Source: Turritopsis dohrnii (lineage: Eukaryota > Cnidaria > Hydrozoa > Anthoathecata > Oceaniidae). From it: a stretch of DNA of 64,000 bases. The notes under the pieces are model-generated. The model was not told where the DNA came from. It saw nothing but the letters and a program-made list of their open reading frames with translations, and did not search any database. A program made the position numbers and the translations under genes. The stretch lies in assembly GCA_027922465.2 (NCBI GenBank), contig BQMF02000022.1, forward strand, positions 1,488,001-1,552,000, written 5' to 3'. Every line of letters begins with the position of its first letter. The stretch's first letter is position 1. Below, piece after piece: positions 46,010 to 56,700 of this stretch.

Positions 46010-46395
46010 AAAATCATTGCTTACCCCCGGAAAATAAATGAAATCATAACAAAGTGAATATGTTAAAATATGCGACCTAAGTAACTGTGAAGGATTATAT
46101 CTTGTGATCTATTTTACTTTTTTGAAAAATCATTTCGCCCTTTGAACGATCAAAGATTGAAGTTTGTCTCACAAAAAATTGAGTTGTTTTGTTCTTTTCT
46201 ATAAAAAGCTCGTTTTTTTCATCTTCGTTTTTCTTCTTCCATTTTCATTATTCTTCCAAATATTTTTACATCACGAAAGAGTGCTTTTTAAGCTTGACAC
46301 AGCGCAAAAAGAATTTTTGAAATATCTCACAACCTTCAAATTTGCGAAGCATTTATAAAAACTGTGCAAGTTCATTTGAAATGTACTTTAGTTTT
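46010..46395 (-). repeat. Outer long inverted repeat, right arm
   Basis: Inverse partner of 38,330-38,585, with about 130 bp of extra sequence (about 46,219-46,348) not present on the left. The two arms enclose the MITE, the DDE element and the mariner, making them the oldest layer of the stack. Confidence 0.75.
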
Positions 46396-47960
46396 TTACT
46401 TATTTAATTCTTCTAGGTACTGTCCGAACCTAATAAAACCAAAATAATAGGGTGGTAGGGGCGGTGGACAAAAATGTTACATTAAAAAAAATCCCTCGCT
46501 AACTCGACCGCCGCTTAACTCCACATTTTTGCCGGACCCCTTGGATGCCGAGTTAGCAACCGGGGCAACCGTATTTATCTTCTTTTGGATATCTCTTATT
46601 CAGTAGTGGTTGATACGGTACAGTAGATTACACAAAAGTAATGAGACTAGTTGTATGCAAGGCAAATAGTTCCATACTCACGCAATCATCAAACAAAAAT
46701 ATGTAAAACTTTTAAAATTTTAAAATTTTTAAAATTTTCGAAGAAAAGTCATGCAATGTAGAGTGTAGAGATGCTGGTACTTAAAACAAAGAAAAAAAAG
46801 CCCTAGGGTTAAGGTTAGATCTTTTTGTTTTTGGGGGGTTTTTGGTTTGTTTTTGGCAGGGGGTTAATACCGACATGTACCGAGATACCAAACTTAATTT
46901 GTTAATAACAAATGATATTACGTTTCCTGGTTTTTGGTTTTAATGTTTTGCAAGAAAAGAGATTAATAAATTTCTCAATAAAAATTTATTCTTCCAGCAT
47001 GTAACACGGTTGTACAACACCTGATCAATTTGCGACAATATTTGAGCGATTGAATTTGTACATGCCTGCGCGCAAGCAGGCTTCACATGTGGTTAAGTTT
47101 TCTAAAGAACATGCTACCACAGAGGTGGATACAGACATAGTCAAACTTTGTAAAGGAGTACACTGTCACAAATTCTATTTTCAGTCTCAATTATTGTTTA
47201 TTAATTGCACGTTTTTTATTCTTCTCTTAATAACTTAACTCTCCTCCAGAAAGTTTAACTATGTGCTAAACCCGCCTGTGGACCAACAAAACTTTTTGTA
47301 ACATTATCATGCTTAAAATCTAACAAACTATCACCGCACACGAATTAATCTGGATTTCGCACCAGCATGTGTAAAATATTGGACTTAACAGTTGAATGGA
47401 AAAATGGTTGAATGGAAAAAACTACGTGGTTTTGAAGATTCGGAAGTTTGAAATAATCAGTTATATCCTTAATACATCATACGGATATAAGAATGTAATG
47501 AGATATGATCAATGCAAATACTAAAAAGAATAAGTGTTTGAGAAAAAAATATAGACATTCTTAATGACAACATGAGGAACGCTTATGCAAATCCAAGAAC
47601 AAGTAATTGAAGCATTGAATATAGCAGTTTTTGAAATATTATAAAGATAACTGAATAGAGACAACTGATAACTGATAAAGATAACTGAATAAGCCAATTT
47701 CCCAATTGCAGCTTTACTAATTATCGTACGTTCAAATGTTGGTTTGTTTTTCATTTGCCGTCATAACATGCACTTTTCTTGAAGAGATCATCAAAAACGA
47801 ACAAAATACAGTGCGAAAAAATTGGTTACATGGTCCTTAATGAAACAACATCTTATTAGGAACAAAACTGATTTTCTGAGATCCATTTGGAACAGTATTC
47901 AAGTTAACCCCAAAACCACGTTGCATCGTTGGAGTTGTGTGTTGTATGCGTTTCTGTTAG
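46396..47960. other. No gene seen; one small repeat fragment
   Basis: At 46,488-46,575, GCTAACTCGACC and GCCGAGTTAGC form an inverted pair around CCGGACCCCTTGG, like a remnant of a pogo/Tigger-type end. The remainder is AT-rich with only short chance frames. Confidence 0.4.
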
Positions 47961-47961
47961 T

Positions 47962-48085
47962 ACTGTTAGTACGCCCAATAGAAGACCATTGACCATGTTT
48001 CGTTCTGATAAACTGAAATCCCAATCGCTGTTGCTATGTTAAAAACACAAACATAGATTAACATTATGATAAAGGTACAATCAGG
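47962..48085 (+). repeat. Dispersed repeat shared with 19.35-19.48 kb
   Basis: Contains GCCCAATAGAAGACCATTGACC, AAACTGAAATCCCAAT and ACATAGATTAA in the same order as the copy at 19.35 kb. Confidence 0.7.
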
Positions 48086-49690
48086 GTCACAAAGGCGAGG
48101 AGGCGGGGTTTACAGAGAGACCTGCCCCTGCTTCAAAAAAGTGACATTTGATCAGTCTTAATCTAGTCTACCTTTCGCAAAATTGTATCAGCGATTTAAT
48201 GTCGTATGACTTTTGCATGTTTTTCAAAATTGATGCTATAAGTTTATATAAGCGTAACGGATGCACAAGAGTCACGATGGGTCAGTATTTATAGTACGAA
48301 CAAGAAGAAGAAGAACTCGATTGCATATGTAATTAAAAAATAGATGGCGCTATCCTGATGTAATAATTTGCAGAATGTACATATTAACTTAAGTGTTAAG
48401 TGGACACAATAATTTTCACGGTGCGAATTCGTCACCATTTAGGCAAAAGGTTCAAATGAATACGAAAGGAAGAATACGAAATTGAATCTCGATGAAGTTA
48501 TACTGATCCTAATCAAAATGAGTGCTTGGAACAATTCGTTAGGTGAGAATTATTGGTCAGCGCCGCAAGGAAGCTGATCTTTCATTTCCCCGTGTCTGTC
48601 AGTCAGTCAGTCAGTCAGTCAGTCAGTCAGTCACACTGTTGCAGTTGCTTGCGCCCCCTTGAACGCCCTTTTTTATTATCTTTCAATTTTTCGATTTGGG
48701 CTCAGACGTTTTTAGGCTTATCATTAATTTTTGAACTATAAGTTGCCATAATTTATTAATGTAAGTAAGGAATATTGAAATGAAAAATTTGTAAAATATT
48801 AAGAAACATAACATAAATGCGCCCTAAATTTGATCATAATGCATTCTGGGAGCATGTGTTCCATCCTCTCAGTTTCGCTGTAGATCTCTGTTGTGGAAAG
48901 TCACGCTGTATGCTGCATTATTGTTATTGATATTAATATATAATATATCATCTATCGAAATTGGTTGATTCCCAAATTCCAATTTAATCCTATTGTATGT
49001 GCTATTGTATATACATTTCTAAAGTCCAGTATATACAAAAATCACCACGTGCCTATATCTAATATATCAACATCGAGGAGGAAAAACTAGCCAGGTAAGT
49101 AGTTAATTTCAATTTTAATTTTTCTCATGTAACTAGTTTACCATAGCGTTTTGTATATGATTATGGAAAAAGTAGAGCTATTTGTGATGTATCCACTATT
49201 TTACTTGAGATAGACTTGTGATCAAGTCACAAGTGAGCGACACTGAAAATCTGTCTTAACGCAGAACATGAAAGTCCAGGATTTTTTAAACATTAAATTT
49301 TGTCAGAATGTGTCACAATTTTCAATCCACTCAAGAGTATAAAGCTAACTATAGAACCTTCTGGAGCTATGCTGCTATTTCTAAATTTGTTTTCTATTCA
49401 GTTTGACCCACATGTTGCTTTACAGAAAACACATTTTCTGCAAATATGAATACAAAGCTAAAGATGCAAAAGTGGATTTAATTTCGCAAACGCAAATGCC
49501 CAATACTCAAATTTTTTACATGGATGAAGGAAGAAATCTTATTATAACTGTATATACTAAAACAAAAGAATTTTCAAGTATTTCGATGAAATAGCTTTGG
49601 TTTACATATCTTGCAGTGCATCAAATTTGTCACACTCTTCATCAGAGACACATTCCTCATCAGCCTTAGAATGATATTTTAAAATATGTT
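48086..49690. other. No confirmed gene; possible first exon
   Basis: A (GTCA)n microsatellite lies at 48,597-48,631. AACTAGCCAG|gtaagtag at about 49,085-49,102 is a strong splice donor without an obvious open frame, possibly a non-coding first exon. A 63-codon frame at 49,403-49,594 is not recognisable. Confidence 0.35.
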
Positions 49691-50270
49691 TTGCGTGGAT
49701 TTAATCTCGTGAATGCCCAAATTACCAAATTTCTCACATAATTTTCGCGAACCAAAACTTGTGAAATTGTGAAATTTTATTCACACATAAATTTATCATC
49801 TTCAGGTGGTTTTTTCATATTTAACAGATAGTTTCAGATAAAAAAATACAAAATGGTCCTATGCAAGATGCCGAACTGTTGTCAAGACTACAAGAGTATG
49901 ACAAACTATATACATATACCCTTAAAAGAAACAATTTTTGCAGGATGAAATTTTTGCAGAATTTATTTTTGCGGATGAACTAATTTTCTTTGGTTTCTTT
50001 GAAACTTATTTTTGCGAAAAAGGGCAAAATCGCAAAAATGAGTTTCACAAAAATTTCTTTCACAACATTTTCTACCCGCAAAAATTTCTTCTTAATATAA
50101 TTTAATTTAATTTGGCGAATGCCGTAAAAATATAATTTTGTTGGGAATTTAATTTGGCGGACGCCCAAACTTCATTATTTTGGTGGGAAATTAATTTGGC
50201 AGATTTTTGATAACACTGCCAAATTTTCTTCCCACCAAAATTTCTTCCCTTGAGATAGTAAATTGAAAGT
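49690..50270. repeat. CGCGAAA-type motif array, copy 2 (diverged)
   Basis: Repeated AATTTGGCGAATGCC, TTTTCGCGAACC, TTTGCGAAAAAG and ACAAAAATTTC motifs in both orientations. The right end AATTTCTTCCCTTGAGATAGTA (50,231) resembles AATTTCTTCCCTTAAGGTAGTA at 52,425. Non-coding. Confidence 0.55.
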
Positions 50271-50697
50271 ATTTCTAGCTTACGTAGAAATCCAAAAGGT
50301 TTGTGTTCACAGTTAAGATATAAAACAAACAACATTTAAAATGCTTGCCTAACCCTGAAATTACCTATTAGTGTGATTTAAACTTCTTGAATCAATTGTT
50401 GGTTTCACCCTACTGCTCTCATAATGTAAAATCATCAGCCATTATGGATAAAATATGCATACTACTGAAGAAGTAACTGGATTTTTAGACTAATTTTCAG
50501 ATTCTGTTTGAACCTGATTCACAAGCGATGAAAATTGTGAATCATAGGCGACCAAAAATATTTTGGTCAGCATAAACACGATAGGTCTGTATTTGAATAC
50601 GAATTAGGAAAAAAGGTTAGATCCAGTAAAAAATTAGTTTCTCACTATGCAAAAATGGAAAAAAAATTAGTGACCATAAAATGTAAATGTTAGGAAT
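50271..50697. other. No gene seen
   Basis: AT-rich spacer between two repeat elements. Its start (TTTCTAGCTTACGTAGAAAT) resembles a segment near 5.89 kb. Confidence 0.4.
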
Positions 50698-51118
50698 ACA
50701 CGCTTTTTTTTATAAGCACCACCTCTATAAGCACCGCGAGCCTCAAATTTGATCAAAAGTTAAGCACCAGCCTCAGTCTCACTTCACTGAACGAAATTTT
50801 TTTTTTCATTCAAATTATTTCTACAATGGTTATTTCTATAATGGTTCGATTCTTGTCAAAAGAATGTTTACACATAGTGTCGTCAAAAAGTTCATTATTC
50901 GAAAGCGTCGTCAGTTTGTTATTGTTTAGAAAAGTTGCTTTACTTTTTCATTGTGTTTGTCTGTCTGAAGTGTGCATGAGTGCATCATACTCCTATGATG
51001 GTTATCCTATGGGTCCAGACAAGCACCAGCTAAGCACCATTTGAGACTATATTTCGAAAATTCTTAAGCACCAGCAACTCTCGTTTCACATTTACTGGTG
51101 CTTATAAAAAAATGTGTG
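50698..51118. mobile_element. Small element B, CACGCTTTTT...ATAAGCACC ends with AAGCACC array
   Basis: The left end is ACACGCTTTTTTTTATAAGC; the right end is GCTTATAAAAAAATGTGT. AAGCACC appears about six times inside (about 50,714, 50,729, 50,761, 51,021, 51,032, 51,066) plus the inverted copy at the right tip. The same AAGCACC makes up the inner tip. An incidental 72-codon frame inside is not a gene. Confidence 0.65.
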
Positions 51119-51640
51119 TGATGAAATTGAGAAATTGCATTCTCCTTGGGGGGTTTTATGGATTTTTTGTTAAAATGGATTTTTTTCTGTTTAAAAACAA
51201 TATATCCCCTATGTTCATTTGAAAAGACACAAATTCTGTGGAAGAAAATAAGTAAAAGCTTCAGATACATTGATTGCACTTAAATGATTTTGACAAGCTC
51301 ATACTTTTTCTACTTTTTTGAATGGAAAAACTGCTCAGTAACTCATGATATCAACCAGTTAAGGGGTAATACAACAGAATAAAGTTGAGATTAAAGTTAT
51401 TGCTATGCTCACAACAGCAATAATGAATAACCCCAACTATACCTGATTGGGTACTTTTGAAATCCTATTTTCATTCATAGGAATTGCAGAAGTGTCAACA
51501 CTTAGAATTAAATATGAGCTGACTCATAGCTAGCGGCTTACTTGCATCTGATGGCATGACGGTTGTTATTAATTATCGGCTGAATTATGTGATTAAAATT
51601 AAATATATATAGCACAACTAAACCCCAACTAAGTCCCAAT
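51119..51640. other. No gene seen
   Basis: AT-rich, no exon or repeat boundary recognised. Confidence 0.4.
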
Positions 51641-52455
51641 GGAAATTTGGAAAAAGTTCATCCGCGAAATTAAATCCCCGCAAAAAATTTGAATTTTTTC
51701 TTTAATCCGCGAAATTTTCAATTTTTATCGTTTATTATTTTCTTTGTCTACGCGAGGGCACGAAACACTCGAAAAAGGTCGCTTTTTTCTGTCAAAACCT
51801 CGATATGTTTGTACTAGAATCCTAGGGATGAGAAAGAGTGAAAATAACGAAGCAATAATAATTTCAAGGCGTTTTATCTCATCTCTATTTCAAAATAGAT
51901 GACTCTATTATTCAAATTGAAAAAAAAATTTGTTCATTTTCTTGGAAAAGTTCTATTGCAAGGTTTCGGCCCTTTTTAAAAATTTTCATTTTTACCCTGA
52001 TCCGCGAAGTTAAATCCCCGCGAAAAATTAGGAAGCCCATCATCCGCAAAATTTAACTACCGCGAAATCTTTAAATTTCGCGGATGAGCTCGACCGCGAA
52101 ATTTAATCCCCGCGAAAGTTTATCCCATTAAAGTACACAGTTCGTTGTTGTGTATTTCTTATAAGTAAGGAAGCCGATCTAAATTTCTTATTGTAAATTT
52201 TGCTCAAATCCGCGAAATTAAATTCCTCCGAAAACATGATTTTAACAAAAACAGGTTTACAAACAGATAAGTATGCCAAACTGATCTAGCTAGAACTCTA
52301 AAATCTATTAGAAATATGGTCATCCGCGCAGTGAAATTCCCGCGAAAATTAAAAATTTCTTTCAACTGCGAAGTAAAATTCACGAATAAATGATTTTGGT
52401 CTACCGCGAAATTAAATTACCACGAAAATTTCTTCCCTTAAGGTAGTATGCAGCA
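51640..52455. repeat. CGCGAAA-type motif arrays, copies 3 and 4
   Basis: Dense repeats of CCGCGAAATTAAATCCCCGC and variants in both orientations. Two end-like strings in the same orientation, TTTATCCCATTAAAGTACAC (52,121) and TTTCTTCCCTTAAGGTAGTA (52,428), suggest two adjacent units (about 51,640-52,142 and 52,150-52,455). Non-coding. Confidence 0.6.
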
Positions 52456-52570
52456 TAGATGGTACAATTAAACTCGGACATGAAATTCGTGTGTTTATTT
52501 TATGATTTTTAACTGCCTAATAATGGGAACTTATGATTTTTTAATTGTTATCACTTTTTTTTTTTAGGAT

Positions 52571-52632
52571 CCAACAACTTCCTGGTGAAAGACTCCCACC
52601 TCTATTGAGGCCACCTAATTTTGGTGGAACGT
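52571..52632 (+). CDS. Isolated small exon
   Basis: Bounded by a good acceptor (poly-T, ttttag|G) and a strong donor (GGAAC|gtaagt). The only open frame gives IQQLPGERLPPLLRPPNFGG, entering in phase 1 and leaving in phase 2. The partner exons were not found: the next ORF (52,789) starts in a different context, and the RPA-like exon at 60,993 does not match in phase. Either a host-gene exon whose neighbours are outside view or a transposon 5' exon. Confidence 0.4.
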
Positions 52633-52788
52633 AAGTTCACCGAGGTGAACAGCTAGAGCTCAGTAACTCGAAATTCGAAACTTGTAACTAGTAACTTGAG
52701 AAACATAAGACTTGAAACCTGAAACCTGAAAGTAGCGAAGTGTGAAGAAAAAGCAATTATCATAGTTGTTGTATTTGTTCTGCTCGAT

Positions 52789-53781
52789 ATGATTTCTGTT
52801 GAAGCATATCGCATCATTATTGGTAGTTTTCATGCCACTTCAAAAATCTCCCGGACTAAGAAAGAAAAGGGCTTAATTAATTGTAATGGAAGCGCGAGAA
52901 TGGCCTGTTTTTGTTTGAGAAGTATCCCAACTTTTTATCCGCTGCTTCTTTGTGTTAGTATGATTTTGATCATGTCCGGCGATATTGAAGTGAACCCAGG
53001 GCCTGCTCTCCCTGTCATAGTTTCCGGCTCATTTAATCAAGGCGACCTTCGATTTCAAGAATCTGCAGGAAAACAGTGTGCTTGTAATGCATTGTGGTCG
53101 GTATGCTATTCCGCACTTAAGAACTTGCGTTATTGGTCACAATGGGATTTAGACCGCATACTAACTTTAGGGAATGAATTATACGTCACGTTAGGGTTCT
53201 CTGGATATCTATCGTTTGATGACTTGCCTGACCGGGTGCATATCAATGGAGTGGATTTGATAATTACAAAGCAGGTTGAGGTCTCTGGTATTTTAAATTG
53301 TAGTAGCGGTTATTTCCTCAATCATGTTTTGTGTAGTAATGCCAAAGGTGCGCTATTGGTCACAAGTAGTGGTTTCACTACGGCTTTGTTTTCGGTCAAT
53401 GAAGTTATTTACATTTTCGATTCGCATTCCCGCCATCCGAATACAGGATTGCCAGATAATAACGGTGTATCGGTACTAATGAAATTCAATTCGTTAAACA
53501 GCGCAGAAAATTACATCAAAAATCTGTATCTCGATGATAATCAAGGTAACAGAGTTTATTATCAGTTGCAGAGTTATGACGTATTGATTAGTCGCACTGG
53601 TTTACTGAAGACTCAGAAGTGTTTAAGGACTGAAAAGTCTCTTTATACTAGAAAGCGTAAGTTGCAAAATGCGAATGCAAGTGAAGGAAATCGTGCTTCA
53701 TTTTCCGATGTACAGAAATCAACAACTAAGGGGAAAGACCGAATTTTTAAAAAGAATAAAAAAAAACGAGCTTTCGAATGA
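52789..53781 (+). CDS. Helentron ORF1: 2A-like peptide and C76-type cysteine protease
   Basis: 330 residues. A hydrophobic stretch (FYPLLLCVSMILIM, about 49-62) leads into GDIEVNPGP (64-72), a full match to the D-x-E-x-N-P-G-P 2A ribosome-skipping motif. Next comes a domain like the deubiquitinase at the N-terminus of herpesvirus large tegument proteins (peptidase C76): NQGD (Gln84, oxyanion candidate), GKQCACNAL (Cys97), LDRILTLGNELY and LSFDDLP, and IFDSHSRH (Asp211, His213). Cys, Asp and His are all present in the expected order. The tail turns basic. The frame ends in an A9 run (53,757-53,765), 113 bases after the next ORF opens in another frame, so the two may once have been one polyprotein. 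Likely job: self-processing or deubiquitination; inferred. Confidence 0.75.
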   Translation: MISVEAYRIIIGSFHATSKISRTKKEKGLINCNGSARMACFCLRSIPTFYPLLLCVSMILIMSGDIEVNPGPALPVIVSGSFNQGDLRFQESAGKQCACNALWSVCYSALKNLRYWSQWDLDRILTLGNELYVTLGFSGYLSFDDLPDRVHINGVDLIITKQVEVSGILNCSSGYFLNHVLCSNAKGALLVTSSGFTTALFSVNEVIYIFDSHSRHPNTGLPDNNGVSVLMKFNSLNSAENYIKNLYLDDNQGNRVYYQLQSYDVLISRTGLLKTQKCLRTEKSLYTRKRKLQNANASEGNRASFSDVQKSTTKGKDRIFKKNKKKRAFE

Positions 53782-56700
53782 TCTTAAGTCTGCATTGAGG
53801 GAAAAGAATCGAGCACGTCAGCAGAACCGAAGAATTAGGTTATCAGAAGAACAAAAATCGGAAGTCAGGGAAAAGAATCGGATTTGTAAACAAAACCAAA
53901 GAACTGGGTTATCAGAAGAACAAAAATCGGAACTCAGGGAAAGGAATCGGGCTTGTAAACGAAACCAAAGAACTGGGTTATCAGAAGAACAAAAATCGGA
54001 ACTCAGGGAAAGGAATCGGGCTTGTAAACGAAACCAAAGAACTGGGTTATCAGAAGAACAAAAATCGGAAGTCAGGCAAAGGAATCGGACTTGTAAACAA
54101 AACAAAAGAACTGGGATTTCAGAAGAACAAAAATCGGAACTCAGGGAAAGGAATAGGACTTGTAAACAAAACCAAAGAGCTGGGCTATCAGAAGAGCAAA
54201 AATCGGAACTCAGGGAAAAGAATCGGACTTGCAAACAAAACCAGAGAACTGGACTATCGGTTGAAAAAGTATCGGAACTCAGGCAAAAAAATCGAATTTG
54301 TAAGCGAATCCAAAGAGCTGGATTCTCAAATACACAAAGAGCAAAATCAGTAGAAAAGAACCGAATGTGTAAAAAGAAGCAACGTGCTAGCCTAAATGAT
54401 GAAAGAAAATGCTACTTACGACAAAGAGATCGACTTAGTAAACAAAAGCAACGAGCAGGGTCGATAGAATCATTTAAGAAAATCGTAAGGGAAGGGCCTT
54501 ATTACATTTGTGTATGTTGTAATAGAACTCTATACAAACAATCTGTTCGAATCTTCGATGAACATTTGTATAGTGTAGGTGTAAAGATTTTTGACTACCG
54601 CGTACTTAGTTTCGACAACCTCGAATATATATGTCAAACATGCCATCTAAAACTCATAAAAGGAAAGTTTCCATGTCAAGCTGTTGCTAACGATTTACAA
54701 ATATATGAGTTGCTTAATAGTTTTGCCGACATTCGTAAACTCGAGAAAACACTTATTTCAAAAAGATTGTTATTCAAAAAGATCACCATCATGCCTAAAG
54801 GCCAATCGCCTAAAATGAAAGGATCTATATGTAATGTTCCCATACAAGCTGATGACATTTGCAACATTTTACCACGGGGATTGGATAATAATGGAATAGT
54901 TCAAGTTGCATTAAAAAGGAAAATGTCATTCAAATCTAATGTTCTTTTTGAAGCAGTAAGGCCAGACATTGTCAGAGGAATTTTGATGCACTTAAAACAA
55001 AATAATCCATTGTATTCTAATATTGAGATAAATATAGAAAACGTGCCTCATTGTTGGATCGGAGAAATAAGCAACACATTCGACGACGAGGTCCATTTTG
55101 TAAATGAGAGTCAAATTCCACTTGTCAAGACGGCTGATCAAGAAGAACAAGCGAATCCATTAGATGAGTTTAGACTGACTGCTTCTGAAACTAGTTACGT
55201 ACCTGACATTGCATATGCAGTCAATGATGATGCTAATGTAACTATTGCACCAGGAGAAAATAAGCAACCTTTGTCTATAATATGTGATGAAGATTGTGAA
55301 TTACTTGCACACCCGTGGTTATTTCCAACCGGGAAGTTTGGATATACTCATGAAAGAAAAGAAAAATTGAGCCCCTGTAAATATTTCAATCAAAGATTAT
55401 TAAATTATAAACAAAAATTTGCTTCAGACTCTGATTACATATTCTTTGCCCAATCCCTAACTCAACACTTGAATTTGAATAGATCTATCAATATTGCCAT
55501 GAAAAAGATTAAATCTGATGGCCTTACAGCAGGTCAAATTTCCCAAAATTTTAAGCAAAAAATTAGTGAACTAATAGCTAATGACGAAGCCTTCAACTTC
55601 ATGAACACCTTAAAAGGAACTCCTGCTTATTGGAAAAGATTTCTTTTTGAAGTACTAGCCATGGTTAAACAACTGGGATTGCCAACTTATTTCATGACTC
55701 TTTCTTGTGCAGATCTCAGATGGAATGAGTTAGTTGAAATTATAGGGAAATTAAACGGCATGAATCTAACAGCAGATGAAATTTCAAATTTGAATTACTT
55801 TGAGAGAACAAAAATTCTGAACAGCAATCCCGTTCTTTTGGCTAGACATTTTCAATACAGAGTGGAAAATTTTTTTAAGCACATAGTATTAAACGGACCT
55901 TTTGGAAAAGTGATTCATTATGCTATCCGGGTGGAATTCCAAGTACGAGGTAGCCCCCACGTTCACTGTTTACTATGGGTCGAAAATGCACCTATTTTGT
56001 GCGAACAAAATAAGGGTGAATATGTTGCATTTGTAGATAATGTTATCAAATGTGAACTACCCGAACAGCAACACAATGATTATTTGTTTGATTTGGTAAA
56101 AACATACCAAACACATAGTCATTCCAGATCTTGTCGAAAATATAAAAATGTTGAATGTAGATATTCTTTTGGTAAATTTTTTACAAATAGAACACGATTA
56201 GCTGAGCCTATTTCTGACGACTTCACAGAAGAAGAGAAAGTTGTAATGTTGAAAACAAGGAAAGAGCTGTTAGATAAAGTTAAAAAATATATCGATGAAA
56301 ATTTAAATCCGAGGTATCGTAACATGCATGACGCTTCAAAAGAAAACTTCCACCCGCCTAAATCTATTGTGGAGATATTAGAAGTGTTAGAAATTGAAGA
56401 AGCAGACTATTATCGTGCGTTAGAAATGTCACCTGATAATAATTATCAGATCCATTTCAAACGAGCTCCTGGTTCCTGTTTCACGAATAATTATTTTGGG
56501 GATGGTTTACTTGCATGGGAAGCAAACATCGATATACAACCTGTTTTAGACTATTACAAAGCTGTAGCTTACATGTGTGCATATCTATCGAAGTCAGAGG
56601 ACGAATCGTCTGAAGCAATGAAACAAGCAGCTAAAGAAGCATACGAAACAGGACAAAATGCTTATGAAAAAATGAAATCTGTATCTAAGGCTTACAGAAC

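Noticed and set aside
48597..48631. Serine/glutamine repeat protein (SVSQSVSQSVSQ)
   Set aside because: Translation of a (GTCA)n microsatellite.
49837..49950. Possible THAP-domain exon (MVLCKMPNCCQDYKSM...)
   Set aside because: The Cys spacing is suggestive, but there is no splice donor afterwards and it lies inside a CGCGAAA repeat block.
52789..53781. Viral origin of the C76-like protease
   Set aside because: Neighbouring Rep/helicase and endonuclease domains make it part of a Helentron; no viral structural or replication genes are nearby.
53818..54234. Antisense 138-codon repeat frame (FCLQVRFLSLSSDFCSS-type)
   Set aside because: Shadow of the coding minisatellite in the Rep/helicase gene.
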